Part shown: positions 10,795 through 20,027 of the stretch, one piece after another
Layout: every line of letters begins with the position of its first letter
Numbering within the stretch: position 1 is the stretch's first letter
Assembly: GCF_002236805.1 (NCBI RefSeq)
Contig: NZ_NIQA01000008.1
Span: 79,115 to 143,114, forward strand
DNA: 64,000 nucleotides
DNA from: Pusillimonas sp. T2
Lineage (GTDB): Bacteria > Pseudomonadota > Gammaproteobacteria > Burkholderiales > Burkholderiaceae_B
Direction of reading: 5' to 3'
Made by a program: the position numbers and the translations under genes
Notes under the pieces: generated by a model
Databases searched by the model: none
The model's input: only the letters and a program-made list of their open reading frames with translations
Told to the model about the DNA's origin: nothing

Positions 10795-11748
10795 TCAGGT
10801 CAGCGACAGCAATTGCGCAACAACCGAGACGGCGATGACTTCGGGCAACTTGCTGTTGGTTTTGACCAACCCTATAGGGCAGGTCATTTGAGCCACCATC
10901 GCCTCGGGGAAGTGTTGACGCAGCCGCGACTCGAAGCGGGCTTTTTTTGTGGCCGAGCCGATAAGCCCCAGGAACCGGAACGTTTTTTGGGCCATGACGG
11001 CCTGCACAAGCGCCATATCAAGGGCATGACTGTGCGTCAGCACCAGCCAACATGCATTATCGGGGCAATCGGCGACGTCACCGTCGTCGCCCTGAAGCAC
11101 CGTAACATTGGCAGGCAAGGCGGCTGGCCAGACGTCGTCGCGCGGGTCGAGCCAGATGACCCTCACCGGCAACGTGCCCAAAATATTAACAATGGCCCGA
11201 CCGACGTGCCCTGCGCCGCACACCACAACAGTAAGCGAGGCCGCTGAGAGGACGTCGGTCAGGCGACCAGAGTCGGCATCCCAGTAAGCCTGATCGGTAT
11301 CGAAGTCTTGCGCAGGCTCGGGTGAAGACTGGAGACTTACCGGCGCAGCAAGATCAGTAAAGCTGACGATACGACGGACCGACAGCCCTTTGCTCAAATA
11401 ACCTGCAACACGATCAAACCAAGGCAGATCCTCGGGCCCAAGGCGTTCGAAGCCCAGCCAGACGACCCCGCCGCAACACTGCCCCAGGCTTGGCCCAAGC
11501 GCATAACGTTCGATATGCCGGGCCGGCAGGGAAGGGTCGGATAACTGACTGCGGGCGAAATCTATTGCCTTGAACTCGAGGTGGCCGCCACCGATGGTGC
11601 CAAGCACCTCGTTGTCGAGCACCCATAGTTTTGCACCACCGCCCCGCGGCGCCGAGCCTGCCGACTGGACGACCGTGACCAGAACAAGCGAGCGCCCAGC
11701 CTGCAAGGCCTGGCGCGCCGCTAAAGACCAGCCCCCTGCGTCAGCCAT
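10795..11748 (-). CDS. xdhC: XdhC, xanthine dehydrogenase molybdenum-cofactor chaperone
   Basis: This 317-aa XdhC/CoxI-family protein binds molybdenum cofactor, promotes its sulfuration and delivers it to XdhB. The N-terminal XdhC domain has SAPRGGGAKLWV and GTIGGGHLEFKAI, and the C-terminal Rossmann domain has VVVCGAGHVGRAIVNI and LIGSATKKARFESRL. Its start overlaps the xdhB stop by 8 bp, so it is coupled to its client enzyme. It is the last gene of the long minus-strand purine-degradation operon. Confidence 0.95.
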   Translation of the reverse strand: MADAGGWSLAARQALQAGRSLVLVTVVQSAGSAPRGGGAKLWVLDNEVLGTIGGGHLEFKAIDFARSQLSDPSLPARHIERYALGPSLGQCCGGVVWLGFERLGPEDLPWFDRVAGYLSKGLSVRRIVSFTDLAAPVSLQSSPEPAQDFDTDQAYWDADSGRLTDVLSAASLTVVVCGAGHVGRAIVNILGTLPVRVIWLDPRDDVWPAALPANVTVLQGDDGDVADCPDNACWLVLTHSHALDMALVQAVMAQKTFRFLGLIGSATKKARFESRLRQHFPEAMVAQMTCPIGLVKTNSKLPEVIAVSVVAQLLSLT

Positions 11749-14080
11749 GGGCAGTGGCCGGCTCCGGCTGCTTCAAACCGGGAGCAACGGCATGTACGGC
11801 ACGCAAGATTTGCTCGGCTGTCGCCGGCGCATCGAGCGGAGCCAGTACACCGGGCTGATCGCCCGCGGCATGCACCGCATCGCGAATGGCAAAAAACACC
11901 GATAAGGCCAACGGCAACGGCGGCTCGCCCACGGCCTTGGACTGATAGACGCTGTTCTCGACATTACCATTGCTAAAGAACGCTACGTTAAGGGCTTCGG
12001 GGCAATCTGAAATAGAAGGAATTTTGTAGGTAGAAGGCGCGTGCGTCATGAGGCGCCCTTCTTTGTTCCACCAAAGCTCTTCGGTGGTGAGCCACCCCAT
12101 ACCCTGAATGAAGCCACCCTCGATCTGGCCGATGTCGACCGCCGGGTTGATTGGGCGGCCCGCATCGTAAAGCACGTCGGCACGCAGCAGTCGGTTTTCA
12201 CCGGTTAAGGTGTCGATAATCACTTCGGCGCAGGCGGCACCATACACAAAATAATAGAAGGGACGCCCCGTCAGCGTTTTAAAGTCGTAGTGAATCTTGG
12301 GTGTGCGGTAAAACCCGGACGACCACAGCGGCACACGCGCGTTGTAAGCCTCTTGTACAAATTTGGCAAAAGGCAATGTAACGCGTTCGCCGCAGTGCAC
12401 CTGATTGCTGCGAAAGACAACATCGGCCGTATCGCAGCCGTAATGGTCGGCGGCATAGGCCACCAGCACGGCCTTGATTTTACGAGCAGCATCTTGTGCT
12501 GCCTTGCCGTTCAGGTCGGTGCCCGACGATGCCGCGGTAGCCGATGTATTTGACACTTTGGACGTATCGGTCGCCGAAACCCGCACGTGCTCAATACCAA
12601 TACCCAGCTCTTCGGCAACCACCTGAGCTACTTTGGTATTTAACCCCTGCCCCATTTCGGTACCACCATGATTAATCAATACCGAACCGTCGGTGTAGAT
12701 ATGCAGCAACGCGCCGGCCTGATTCAGATGTGTGGCGGTAAACGAAATGCCGAACTTCACGGGCACTAACGCCAACCCTTTTTTAAGCACCTGATTTTGG
12801 GCATTGAAACGCGAAACTTCTTCGCGACGACGGCGGTATTCGGAGGTTTGCTCGAGTTGATCAATCAGTTCGTGAATAACGTTGTCTTCCACCGTCATTT
12901 GATACGGCGTGACGTTGCGCTCGGCTTTGCCATAGAAATTGCGCCGACGTACGTCTAGGGGGTCTTTACCCAGGCGGCGAGCAATGTCTTCGATGACGTA
13001 CTCGATAGCCATAATGCCCTGCGGGCCGCCGAACCCGCGGAATGCAGTATTAGACTGCGTATTGGTTTTGACCCGTAACGACAAAATGTCGAAGGTCTCG
13101 AGGTAATAGGTATTGTCGGTATGAAAGACCTGACGGTCGGCCACGGCACCCGACAAATCGGCCGAGTAGCCACAACGTAATTGCTGCTCGAACTGAATGG
13201 CCTTGATCAGGCCGTCGTCGTCGTAGGCAACGTCGTACTCCACCCGAAAGTCGTGCCGCTTGCCGGTCATCATGAAATCGTCGTCGCGATCGGCGCGCAA
13301 CTTTACCGGCCGCCCGGTATGGTGGGCCAACAAGGCCGCAACGGTAGCAAATGGCCAGGACTGGCTTTCTTTACCACCAAACCCGCCCCCCATACGGCGG
13401 CACTGCACTTTGACGGTGTGGGCGGGCTGATGCAAGGCATGCGCAATGATGAACTGCATTTCGGACGGGTGCTGAGTAGAGCAAAACACTTGCATCTCGG
13501 CGTTTTCGCCGGGCAAAGCGTAGGCTATTTGCCCTTCAAGGTAAAACTGCTCTTGCCCGCCGCAATAAAAACTGCCCTGATGGCGATGAGGCCCTTGCGC
13601 GAGTGTTTCGGGCACATTACCTTTAGAGATACGCGCGGGCGGCAAAACGTAAGACTGCCTGTCGGCGGCCGTTTTTATGTCGAGCAAAGGCTCTAGGTTT
13701 TCGTATTCGACCTTGGCCAAGCGTGCAGCACGGCGCGCCAGGTCGTGCGAAGTGGCCGCCACCGCAAACAGCGGCTGCCCTACATACTCGACCTTACCAT
13801 CGGCGAAGACAGGCTCGTCGGCAACCACAGGCCCAACGTATTTTTCTCCCGGCACATCGTCCAGTGTAATAACCGCCACCACACCCGGTGCAGCACGCAC
13901 AGCGGTGAGGTCCAAAGAAAGAATACGCGCATGGGCCCGTTCAGACAGACCGAACGCGGCATGCAGCGTACCCTGGACCTCGGGAATGTCGTCGGTGTAT
14001 TGCGCACGACCGGTGACATGCAAATGTGCACTTTCGTGTTTAACCGAGGTGCCGACCGTTTGATATTTATTCTGTGTCAT
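11741..14080 (-). CDS. xdhB: Xanthine dehydrogenase, molybdopterin-binding large subunit
   Basis: This 779-aa subunit carries the Mo-pterin active site that hydroxylates hypoxanthine and xanthine to urate. Family motifs are in order: GRAQYTDDIPE at the N-terminus, GGGFGGKESQ, AFRGFGGPQGI, GGTEMGQGLNTKV and, near the C-terminus, SKAVGEPPLPLA containing the catalytic glutamate. The length matches bacterial XdhB. It lies 11 bp after xdhA, and a strong G-rich ribosome site precedes the ATG. Confidence 0.97.
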   Translation of the reverse strand: MTQNKYQTVGTSVKHESAHLHVTGRAQYTDDIPEVQGTLHAAFGLSERAHARILSLDLTAVRAAPGVVAVITLDDVPGEKYVGPVVADEPVFADGKVEYVGQPLFAVAATSHDLARRAARLAKVEYENLEPLLDIKTAADRQSYVLPPARISKGNVPETLAQGPHRHQGSFYCGGQEQFYLEGQIAYALPGENAEMQVFCSTQHPSEMQFIIAHALHQPAHTVKVQCRRMGGGFGGKESQSWPFATVAALLAHHTGRPVKLRADRDDDFMMTGKRHDFRVEYDVAYDDDGLIKAIQFEQQLRCGYSADLSGAVADRQVFHTDNTYYLETFDILSLRVKTNTQSNTAFRGFGGPQGIMAIEYVIEDIARRLGKDPLDVRRRNFYGKAERNVTPYQMTVEDNVIHELIDQLEQTSEYRRRREEVSRFNAQNQVLKKGLALVPVKFGISFTATHLNQAGALLHIYTDGSVLINHGGTEMGQGLNTKVAQVVAEELGIGIEHVRVSATDTSKVSNTSATAASSGTDLNGKAAQDAARKIKAVLVAYAADHYGCDTADVVFRSNQVHCGERVTLPFAKFVQEAYNARVPLWSSGFYRTPKIHYDFKTLTGRPFYYFVYGAACAEVIIDTLTGENRLLRADVLYDAGRPINPAVDIGQIEGGFIQGMGWLTTEELWWNKEGRLMTHAPSTYKIPSISDCPEALNVAFFSNGNVENSVYQSKAVGEPPLPLALSVFFAIRDAVHAAGDQPGVLAPLDAPATAEQILRAVHAVAPGLKQPEPATAHG

Positions 14081-14091
14081 AGGACCCCCTA

Positions 14092-15537
14092 TTAATTAAC
14101 GCGCGTCGCCGCAGCGCCGGTGGTTTCCAGATAGAAGCGATACAGCAGGTTTTGTGCTGTTTTCAGTCGATATTCGCTGGTGGCCCGCATATCGGACAGG
14201 GGCTGGTAATCTGCGGCCAAGGCTGCCATGGCGGCCGTCACAGCCGATTCATCAAACGGCTTCCCGGTCAGTGCAGCCTCGGCAGCCGCTGCACGCTTTG
14301 ATGTAGCGGCCATGCCGCCATGCGCGATACGCACCGAGGCAACCTGCCCATCTTCAAGACGCAAGGCATAGGCACTGCATACTGCAGAGATGTCCTGGTC
14401 GAAACGTTTCGACAGCTTGTACGTTGCGACTCTGAGGGCCGGATCACGCAAAGGCACCTTGATGGCTTCAACGAACTCACCCGGCTCACGGTCTTGCTTA
14501 CGGTAATCAAGATACAGGTCTTCGAGGGGGAGTTCGCGACGTGCATTGCCTTTGCGCAACACAACACGTGTTTGCAAGGCAATCAGCAAGGGCGCGCTAT
14601 CACCAATCGGTGAACCATTGGCGACGTTTCCGACAAGCGTTCCGGAATTGCGAATCGGCATGGACGCAAACCGTTTCCAGAGTTCGTGGGCCTCGGGATA
14701 CTCGTTCACCAGCGCTTCGTAACCCTCGTTGAGCAACACTGCAGCGCCAATGTGCAAACCCGCCTCGTCGCGACGAATGACATCGAGCTCGGCAACATTG
14801 CCCAGATAAATGACTTTGGGAAACACCTTGAGCTGCTTGGTAACCATCAGACCGACGTCGGTGCCGCCGGCCAGCAAAGTAGCATCGGGATGGGCCAACA
14901 ACAAGTCGGCCAATTGGTCGGCGCTACGCGGTGCCCAATAATTGTGACCGTTTTGATTGATGACTAACGGTACAGTTGACGCATCACGCAGGGCCTTGAG
15001 CCAACCTTGCACCTGGGCTGCGGTCACGCCTTCAGCGACCGGGTAATTGCCCATGTCGAGCGCGGCATCGATGATGGGCCGGTAGCCGGTGCAACGACAC
15101 AAATTACCCGACAGGTGATCCAGCACCTCTTCGCGTACCGGGCGAACCTTGCCACTGCAATACATGGTGTACAACGACATGACGAAACCCGGCGTGCAAA
15201 AACCACACTGCGACCCGTGGTGGTCAACCATGGCCTGCTGAACCGGATGCAGAGTCTGACCGTCGGCCGATAAGCCTTCAACTGTCCAGATGGCCCGACC
15301 ATCCAGAGTGGGCAAAAACCGGATACAAGCGTTGATGGCTCGAAAGCTGACATTATCTTGCGGGTCGAGCGCAGCTTCGGTGACCGTACACGCGCCGCAG
15401 TCCCCTTCGGCACACCCTTCTTTGGTCCCTACCAAGCCGGCCTGTTCGCGTAAATACTGAAGAACCGTTTGCGTCGGTGAGACGGGTACGACGTGTTGAA
15501 GTACGCCATTGAGATAAAAACTGACGGCTTGTCGCAT
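14092..15537 (-). CDS. xdhA: Xanthine dehydrogenase, iron-sulfur/FAD small subunit
   Basis: This 481-aa subunit passes electrons from the Mo site through two [2Fe-2S] clusters to FAD and NAD+. The first cluster cysteines are in GTKEGCAEGDCGACTV (near residues 38-53). The second are in GSQCGFCTPGFVMS and LCRCTGYRPI. The FAD domain follows (LLAGGTDVGLMVTK; MPIRNSGTLVGNVANGSPIGD). The small/large split corresponds to the two-subunit XdhAB form. A GCGCCTG/CAGGCGC hairpin (15578-15595) lies between allA and xdhA with no U-run, so it is more likely an mRNA-stability element than a terminator. Confidence 0.96.
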   Translation of the reverse strand: MRQAVSFYLNGVLQHVVPVSPTQTVLQYLREQAGLVGTKEGCAEGDCGACTVTEAALDPQDNVSFRAINACIRFLPTLDGRAIWTVEGLSADGQTLHPVQQAMVDHHGSQCGFCTPGFVMSLYTMYCSGKVRPVREEVLDHLSGNLCRCTGYRPIIDAALDMGNYPVAEGVTAAQVQGWLKALRDASTVPLVINQNGHNYWAPRSADQLADLLLAHPDATLLAGGTDVGLMVTKQLKVFPKVIYLGNVAELDVIRRDEAGLHIGAAVLLNEGYEALVNEYPEAHELWKRFASMPIRNSGTLVGNVANGSPIGDSAPLLIALQTRVVLRKGNARRELPLEDLYLDYRKQDREPGEFVEAIKVPLRDPALRVATYKLSKRFDQDISAVCSAYALRLEDGQVASVRIAHGGMAATSKRAAAAEAALTGKPFDESAVTAAMAALAADYQPLSDMRATSEYRLKTAQNLLYRFYLETTGAAATRVN

Positions 15538-15600
15538 TGAATTATGTCTCCGTTTTTTGTAGTTTTGGTCAGTGGCTGCGCCTGCAATCAGGCGCGCCTA

Positions 15601-16119
15601 TCAGTCGTCATCGGCATAGCTACCATCGATAACAAACTGTTGATGCAGGTCGTACTCGTCGCAGTTCGGGGTAGTGCCGATGCGATCAACGACAATGAAA
15701 TTGCCCTGCTGCGCCAACGTCAGCAAGGGGTGATGCCAGGTACCCGCGTGATAATTGACGCCCTGATGGCCCTCGGCATAAAAAGCCCGTATGTTGGCTT
15801 CGTCGGGCCTATCGTCGCTGCCATTAGGTGCAACAACCACGATAAAAGGCGTGTTGCCCGTGGGAATCCAGGCCTGGCTGCCCAAGGGGTGCCGTTCGAG
15901 CATGGACACTGAAATGGGGAAATGAAACGCCCCGCCCCGGGCCAGACTGATGCCGGCCTGACCATCGTCGCCGCGAATTTGTACTTTACCGACATGATGA
16001 TAGCGCTGCGTTGTCCCGTTGTTAATGGGAAACCAGTCGTTATCAGCCATGGCAATGACATCGCCAAAAGGCGCAAATGCAGCTTTGGTCAGACGCTCGA
16101 GTTTGATCAGGTTCGGCAT
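15601..16119 (-). CDS. allA: Ureidoglycolate lyase
   Basis: This 172-aa AllA-family cupin splits ureidoglycolate to glyoxylate and urea. Visible family features are the N-terminal AFAPFGDVI, the ISLARGGAFHFPISVSMLERHP block and the cupin segment VNYHAGTWHHPLLTL. It follows the allantoicase gene by 12 bp and would be the last chemical step of the pathway encoded here. The pathway would therefore release urea rather than ammonia from allantoate. Confidence 0.93.
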   Translation of the reverse strand: MPNLIKLERLTKAAFAPFGDVIAMADNDWFPINNGTTQRYHHVGKVQIRGDDGQAGISLARGGAFHFPISVSMLERHPLGSQAWIPTGNTPFIVVVAPNGSDDRPDEANIRAFYAEGHQGVNYHAGTWHHPLLTLAQQGNFIVVDRIGTTPNCDEYDLHQQFVIDGSYADDD

Positions 16120-16131
16120 GAGTCTTCCTTG

Positions 16132-17169
16132 TCAGGCCAGACGGCCCCAGACACGCAGACGGCTCACGCCGCCATCGGGGTGCATGTTCAGCTTGACGTG
16201 CGTGACCGGTCCAACGTCGTTGAAATGCTCGGTCGTGTAATAGTGTTGCGTGTCGGGCTGGGCTTTTTGCTCGGGCAACAACACGGGCCAGAACATGGCC
16301 TGGGTAATGATGGACTGGTCGGTACCGTAAGTAACGTTTGCCGCCTGGATAGATACCCGATCGGGATAATTGCCTTTGAAGTGAGCGGTATCGACTTCAA
16401 TTTTTTCGACATGTACCGGATGCGCAAGTTCAACGACGCACCAGTCATAGCCCGGTTCGCGACGACGGCGGGTTTCCCAGCCATCGCCCATATTTACGCC
16501 GCGACCCGGCATAATCAGGCGGAACGGCACGCCGAAGTGGGCGTCGTTGTAGCCGACAATACGACCACCGGCCGCAAGAGCAGACACTTCATGCAGGGCG
16601 TTAGGGTCTTTTGAGGACCAGTCGGCCGCCGGTTGGCCAAATACGCGGAAACGGGCAACGCCCCCGTCCGGATAGATATTCAGACGACAATGCGTCCAGC
16701 GACGTTCATCGTCAAGCGCAATAAAGTGATGCGAACTGCTGGACAGGGTTCTTGAGGGCACGATTTCAGTCCAGACTGTGTTCTCGTCCGGGTCGCCTTC
16801 GCAATAACAGGCTTGCACCGAGGCCGCCGGAGGGAAATTGCCGGTGAAATGACTGGTGTCAATGTCGATGCCCTTGATGACACCCGAAACCCCCAGACGA
16901 ATCACCGCGTGGTCGTAACCACCATCACGGCGACGGCGGGTTTCCCAGCCATCCATCCATTTGCCGTGGTCATCGAACTTGCCCACAACAAACACCGGCT
17001 CAGCCGGCTGAAGCATACGTTCAGCGGGCCCGAACCATTCGTTTGAGCAAGAAACAACCTTTGCGCCGAAGTCGGCCAATGCAAGATTTGCGTAACGCGT
17101 CGCAAACTCGGGAAAATCGACGCTGGGCGCATTGATGACGGTGCCGGCGGGTAAAGGTGGGGTTGCCAT
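16132..17169 (-). CDS. alc: Allantoicase
   Basis: This ~345-aa enzyme hydrolyses allantoate to ureidoglycolate and urea. The two-fold internal repeat of the family is obvious: [20 protein letters not shown] near residue 75 and [20 protein letters not shown] near residue 235. Each is followed by a D-T-x-H-F-x-G-N motif ([22 protein letters not shown]). I chose ATG 17169 because AGGAG lies 9 bp upstream; the longer frame would put that site inside the gene. It lies between uraD and allA. Confidence 0.95.
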   Translation of the reverse strand: MATPPLPAGTVINAPSVDFPEFATRYANLALADFGAKVVSCSNEWFGPAERMLQPAEPVFVVGKFDDHGKWMDGWETRRRRDGGYDHAVIRLGVSGVIKGIDIDTSHFTGNFPPAASVQACYCEGDPDENTVWTEIVPSRTLSSSSHHFIALDDERRWTHCRLNIYPDGGVARFRVFGQPAADWSSKDPNALHEVSALAAGGRIVGYNDAHFGVPFRLIMPGRGVNMGDGWETRRRREPGYDWCVVELAHPVHVEKIEVDTAHFKGNYPDRVSIQAANVTYGTDQSIITQAMFWPVLLPEQKAQPDTQHYYTTEHFNDVGPVTHVKLNMHPDGGVSRLRVWGRLA

Positions 17170-17229
17170 GACATGGACTCCTGACAAGAAACAATAAAAA
17201 AACCGGAAAAATGACCTTGGCTAAAAGGT

Positions 17230-17751
17230 TCAGTTTTCTTCGACAAGGGCTTCCAGACGGAAGCGACCAATTTTGAAAATTTGCTGCAAGCTTTCCTGCA
17301 CTTCCTGAGCTGGGGTCAGCCCCAAACGACGCTCAAATTGACCAATAATGCCGGCACGGTCGTACCCTTTGACCGCCAAAATAAACGGAAAACCGAATTT
17401 TTCTCGGTAGGCCTGATTAAGCTGCGTCAGACGGGAGAACTCTTCGGGAGAACACTGATCCAGACCAGCCCCGGCTTGTTCCGACGTAGACTCGGGTGTC
17501 AGCTCGCCGCGAACTGCGGCTTTGCCCGCGAGCTCGGGGTGCGCGCAAATCAGTTTCATTTTCAGGTCGTGGTCGGCGCCTTCTATCTGGCGGACCATTT
17601 CGGTGTGCAGTGCATGCACGCCGGTAAACGGCCGATGTGCCGCGGCGCGCTCTGCCACCCAAGGTGAGTGCTCGAAGACACCGCCCAATACCCGGACAAA
17701 TTCCTCAACGGGCATGGCGTTAAGTGTCGCCATGGAAATCTTTGTGGTCAT
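17230..17751 (-). CDS. uraD: OHCU decarboxylase
   Basis: This 173-aa protein of the 2-oxo-4-hydroxy-4-carboxy-5-ureidoimidazoline decarboxylase family makes S-allantoin, the last step of the urate-to-allantoin conversion. Family signatures are FVRVLGGVFEHSPWVAE, AHPELAGKAAVRGELT (with the catalytic His) and KFGFPFILAVKGYDR. It works after PuuD and UraH, which are encoded divergently a short distance away. It lies 54 bp after puuE. Confidence 0.95.
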   Translation of the reverse strand: MTTKISMATLNAMPVEEFVRVLGGVFEHSPWVAERAAAHRPFTGVHALHTEMVRQIEGADHDLKMKLICAHPELAGKAAVRGELTPESTSEQAGAGLDQCSPEEFSRLTQLNQAYREKFGFPFILAVKGYDRAGIIGQFERRLGLTPAQEVQESLQQIFKIGRFRLEALVEEN

Positions 17752-17804
17752 GTCTACCTCTGTCGGTTTTATTTATGTTCTGGCGCTTATCGTCTGCTGC
17801 GTGG

Positions 17805-18731
17805 TCAGACACCCTGAAAGGGGTGGTGCTTGATCCAATGCCGGGCGATATCAACCCGACGACAGACCCAGACCTTGTCATGCCCCTGGATATAGTCCAG
17901 GAAACGCTGCAGCGCCACGAAGCGCGCCGGGCGGCCGATAAGCCTGCAATGCAACCCTATGGACAACATCTTGGGATGAGTTTCACCCTCTGCGTACAAG
18001 ACATCGAACGCATCTTTAAGGTAATTAAAAAAGTGTTCGGCCGTGTTAAAGCCCTGCGGCGTGGCAAAACGCATGTCATTGGTATCGAGGGTGTAAGGCA
18101 CGATAAGATGCGGCCGTGTCGTGCCGTCGGAAAGCTCGACCTGAGACCAGAACGGCAAATCGTCGCCGTAATAGTCGGCGTCGTAAAGAAACCCGCCCTC
18201 TTCGACCACCAGGCGACGGGTATTCGGGCTGTCGCGCCCGGTATACCAACCAGCAGGGTGCTCGCCAGTGAGCTCTTTAATGACTTGGACACAACGCTGC
18301 ATGTGCTCACGCTCGAGTGATTCGGGGGCCGACTGATAGTGGATCCACCGATAGCCGTGGCACGCAATTTCGTGGCCCAGCTCGACAAACGCGCGGGCCA
18401 GCTCGGGGTGGCGTTCGAGCGCCATCCCGACCCCGAAAACCGTCAGCGGCAAGCCGCGGCGCTCGAATTCGCGCAAAATACGCCAAACTCCCGCCCGCGA
18501 ACCGTACTCGTAGATTGACTCCATAGACATATGGCGATCGGGATAGGCCTGGGCACCGACGATCTCTGACAAAAACTGCTCGGATGCCGGGTCGCCGTGC
18601 AACACGCAGTTCTCGCCGCCCTCTTCATAATTGAGCACAAACTGCACCGCAATTTTTGCCTGCCCGGGCCACACAACTTTGGGCAGATGACGACCGTAAC
18701 CAACGAGATCACGCGGATAATTCGGGGACAT
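17805..18731 (-). CDS. puuE: Allantoinase, polysaccharide-deacetylase fold (PuuE)
   Basis: This 308-aa cofactor-independent allantoinase of the NodB-fold type converts allantoin to allantoate. It begins MSPNYPRDLVGYGRHLP and has the PuuE blocks AVQFVLNYEEGGE, HEIACHGYRWIHY and GWYTGRDSPNTRRLV. The frame is open 81 codons further upstream into the regulator gene. ATG 18731 has an AGGAA ribosome site and the standard family N-terminus. It is 16 bp downstream of the GntR gene, so the regulator and the catabolic genes are probably cotranscribed. Confidence 0.95.
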   Translation of the reverse strand: MSPNYPRDLVGYGRHLPKVVWPGQAKIAVQFVLNYEEGGENCVLHGDPASEQFLSEIVGAQAYPDRHMSMESIYEYGSRAGVWRILREFERRGLPLTVFGVGMALERHPELARAFVELGHEIACHGYRWIHYQSAPESLEREHMQRCVQVIKELTGEHPAGWYTGRDSPNTRRLVVEEGGFLYDADYYGDDLPFWSQVELSDGTTRPHLIVPYTLDTNDMRFATPQGFNTAEHFFNYLKDAFDVLYAEGETHPKMLSIGLHCRLIGRPARFVALQRFLDYIQGHDKVWVCRRVDIARHWIKHHPFQGV

Positions 18732-18747
18732 AAAGGTTCCTTGGGGC

Positions 18748-19500
18748 CTAACGTTTAACGCTGAATGCAGACCATGGGTCGGGGCGTCGGGCATGAGGTT
18801 CGCCGACGCGGTGTTCGCAATCTTGCAGGTGGTGGCACATTGCTGCGATGGCCCCGTCGCGATTGCCCGCCAGAATGAGGTCAAGAATCTGGTCATGCTC
18901 TTCGTATGAGCAGGTGCTTGAGCTCGGGATGTCGTGAAACGCGATGATGAGCGTGCTGCGACAGCACAAGGCATGCATGAATTCGGTCAGCACGTGGTTT
19001 TCGACCAGCCGAGCCATTTTGACGTGAAACGCATTAGACAACCTGAGCCAACTGATCCGGTCGCCGCGCTCGAACGCCTCGCGCTCTTGGCGCACCATGT
19101 CGCGTAGCGGCTGCAAGCGTTGCGGCAAGTCGGGAAACTGCAGTAATTTGTCGATCAGGACGCACTCAAGCGTGCGCCGGGCCTCGAAAACGTCACGGGT
19201 TTCTTCGGGGCTGGGCTTCCAGACATAGGCCCCCCGATTCGGTTGCAAAACCACGATTTTGTCGTGCCCGAGCTGAGCCAGCGCCGCGCGCACCGTGGCA
19301 CGAGAGCAATTAAAAATTTCGCACAGGGTCGATTCTGTAAGTTTGGCGCCAGGCAACAGTCGGCGGTCCATGACTGCATCGAAAATTTCGGCATACACAC
19401 GGTCAACCTCGGAGACATGGCCGGTCGGGCCCAAAAGCGAAGACGCGCTAGGGGCTGTACTTTCAGCAGGAAAATCAGAGCGTTGATCGAGATACAGCAT
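18748..19500 (-). CDS. GntR/FadR-family transcriptional regulator of purine degradation
   Basis: The product is 250 aa. The N-terminal winged helix (about residues 30-95, LTESTLCEIFNCSRATVRAAL then PNRGAYV) is followed by an all-helical FCD ligand domain with likely metal-binding histidines (FHVKMARL, EEHDQIL, MCHHLQ). FCD regulators bind small acids and usually repress neighbouring catabolic genes. Its place at the head of the minus-strand operon, divergent from uraH-puuD, makes it the probable local regulator. The effector (urate, allantoin or a later product) is not deducible. Confidence 0.88.
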   Translation of the reverse strand: MLYLDQRSDFPAESTAPSASSLLGPTGHVSEVDRVYAEIFDAVMDRRLLPGAKLTESTLCEIFNCSRATVRAALAQLGHDKIVVLQPNRGAYVWKPSPEETRDVFEARRTLECVLIDKLLQFPDLPQRLQPLRDMVRQEREAFERGDRISWLRLSNAFHVKMARLVENHVLTEFMHALCCRSTLIIAFHDIPSSSTCSYEEHDQILDLILAGNRDGAIAAMCHHLQDCEHRVGEPHARRPDPWSAFSVKR

Positions 19501-19544
19501 AGGAGGTCACCTGCACAAACCGTGGAGACTTTACGAAATCACTG

Positions 19545-19597
19545 ATTGACAATTATTGGCTGGTAAAACAAAATCGTCAACATAAATTGTTAACAAT
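19545..19597 (+). promoter_or_regulatory. uraH-puuD promoter and palindromic candidate operator
   Basis: In the 108-bp divergent gap, TTGACA (19546-19551) is followed after 17 bp by CAAAAT (19569-19574). Downstream of it is a perfect 12-bp palindrome, ATTGTTAACAAT (19586-19597). Its core TTGTTAACAA resembles the TTGT-ACAA half-site pattern of FadR-subfamily GntR proteins, and a half-copy, ATTGACAAT, lies across the -35. Binding here could block uraH-puuD transcription. Assignment to the adjacent GntR protein is inference. Confidence 0.6.
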
Positions 19598-19608
19598 CCG
19601 GAGGCCCC

Positions 19609-19962
19609 ATGGGAAAACTTTCAACTCACGTGCTCGACACCATGCACGGCCGGCCCGCCCAAGGGGTTTGCGTCGAGCTATACCGCATTGATGGTGCATC
19701 GCGCACCTATTTGAAAACCGTCAAGACCAACGCGGACGGCCGTTGCGATGCCCCGCTGCTTGACGCCGACAACATCAAGTCAGGCACCTACGAGTTGGTT
19801 TTTCATGCCGGCGACTACTTTGCGGCGCAAGGGGTCAACGTACCCGAACCACGCTTTGTCGACCAGGTCGTGATCCGCTTTGGTATCGCCAACCCTCTTG
19901 AAAACTATCACGTGCCGCTGGTTGTCACCCCCTGGACTTACGCCACCTATCGCGGCAGCTAA
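19609..19962 (+). CDS. uraH: 5-hydroxyisourate hydrolase
   Basis: This 117-aa transthyretin-like protein hydrolyses 5-hydroxyisourate to OHCU. The N-terminus [18 protein letters not shown] contains the first catalytic histidine, and the C-terminal YRGS tetrapeptide is the signature that separates HIU hydrolases from transthyretins. There is no signal peptide, so it is cytoplasmic. A strong GGAGG precedes the ATG. It is followed by puuD in the same direction. Confidence 0.97.
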   Translation: MGKLSTHVLDTMHGRPAQGVCVELYRIDGASRTYLKTVKTNADGRCDAPLLDADNIKSGTYELVFHAGDYFAAQGVNVPEPRFVDQVVIRFGIANPLENYHVPLVVTPWTYATYRGS

Positions 19963-20027
19963 ACGCCTGTTACGCGCTTTTACGCTGGTAATGCGCTTAT
20001 TTCATATTTAATAAGAACGGAAAAATC

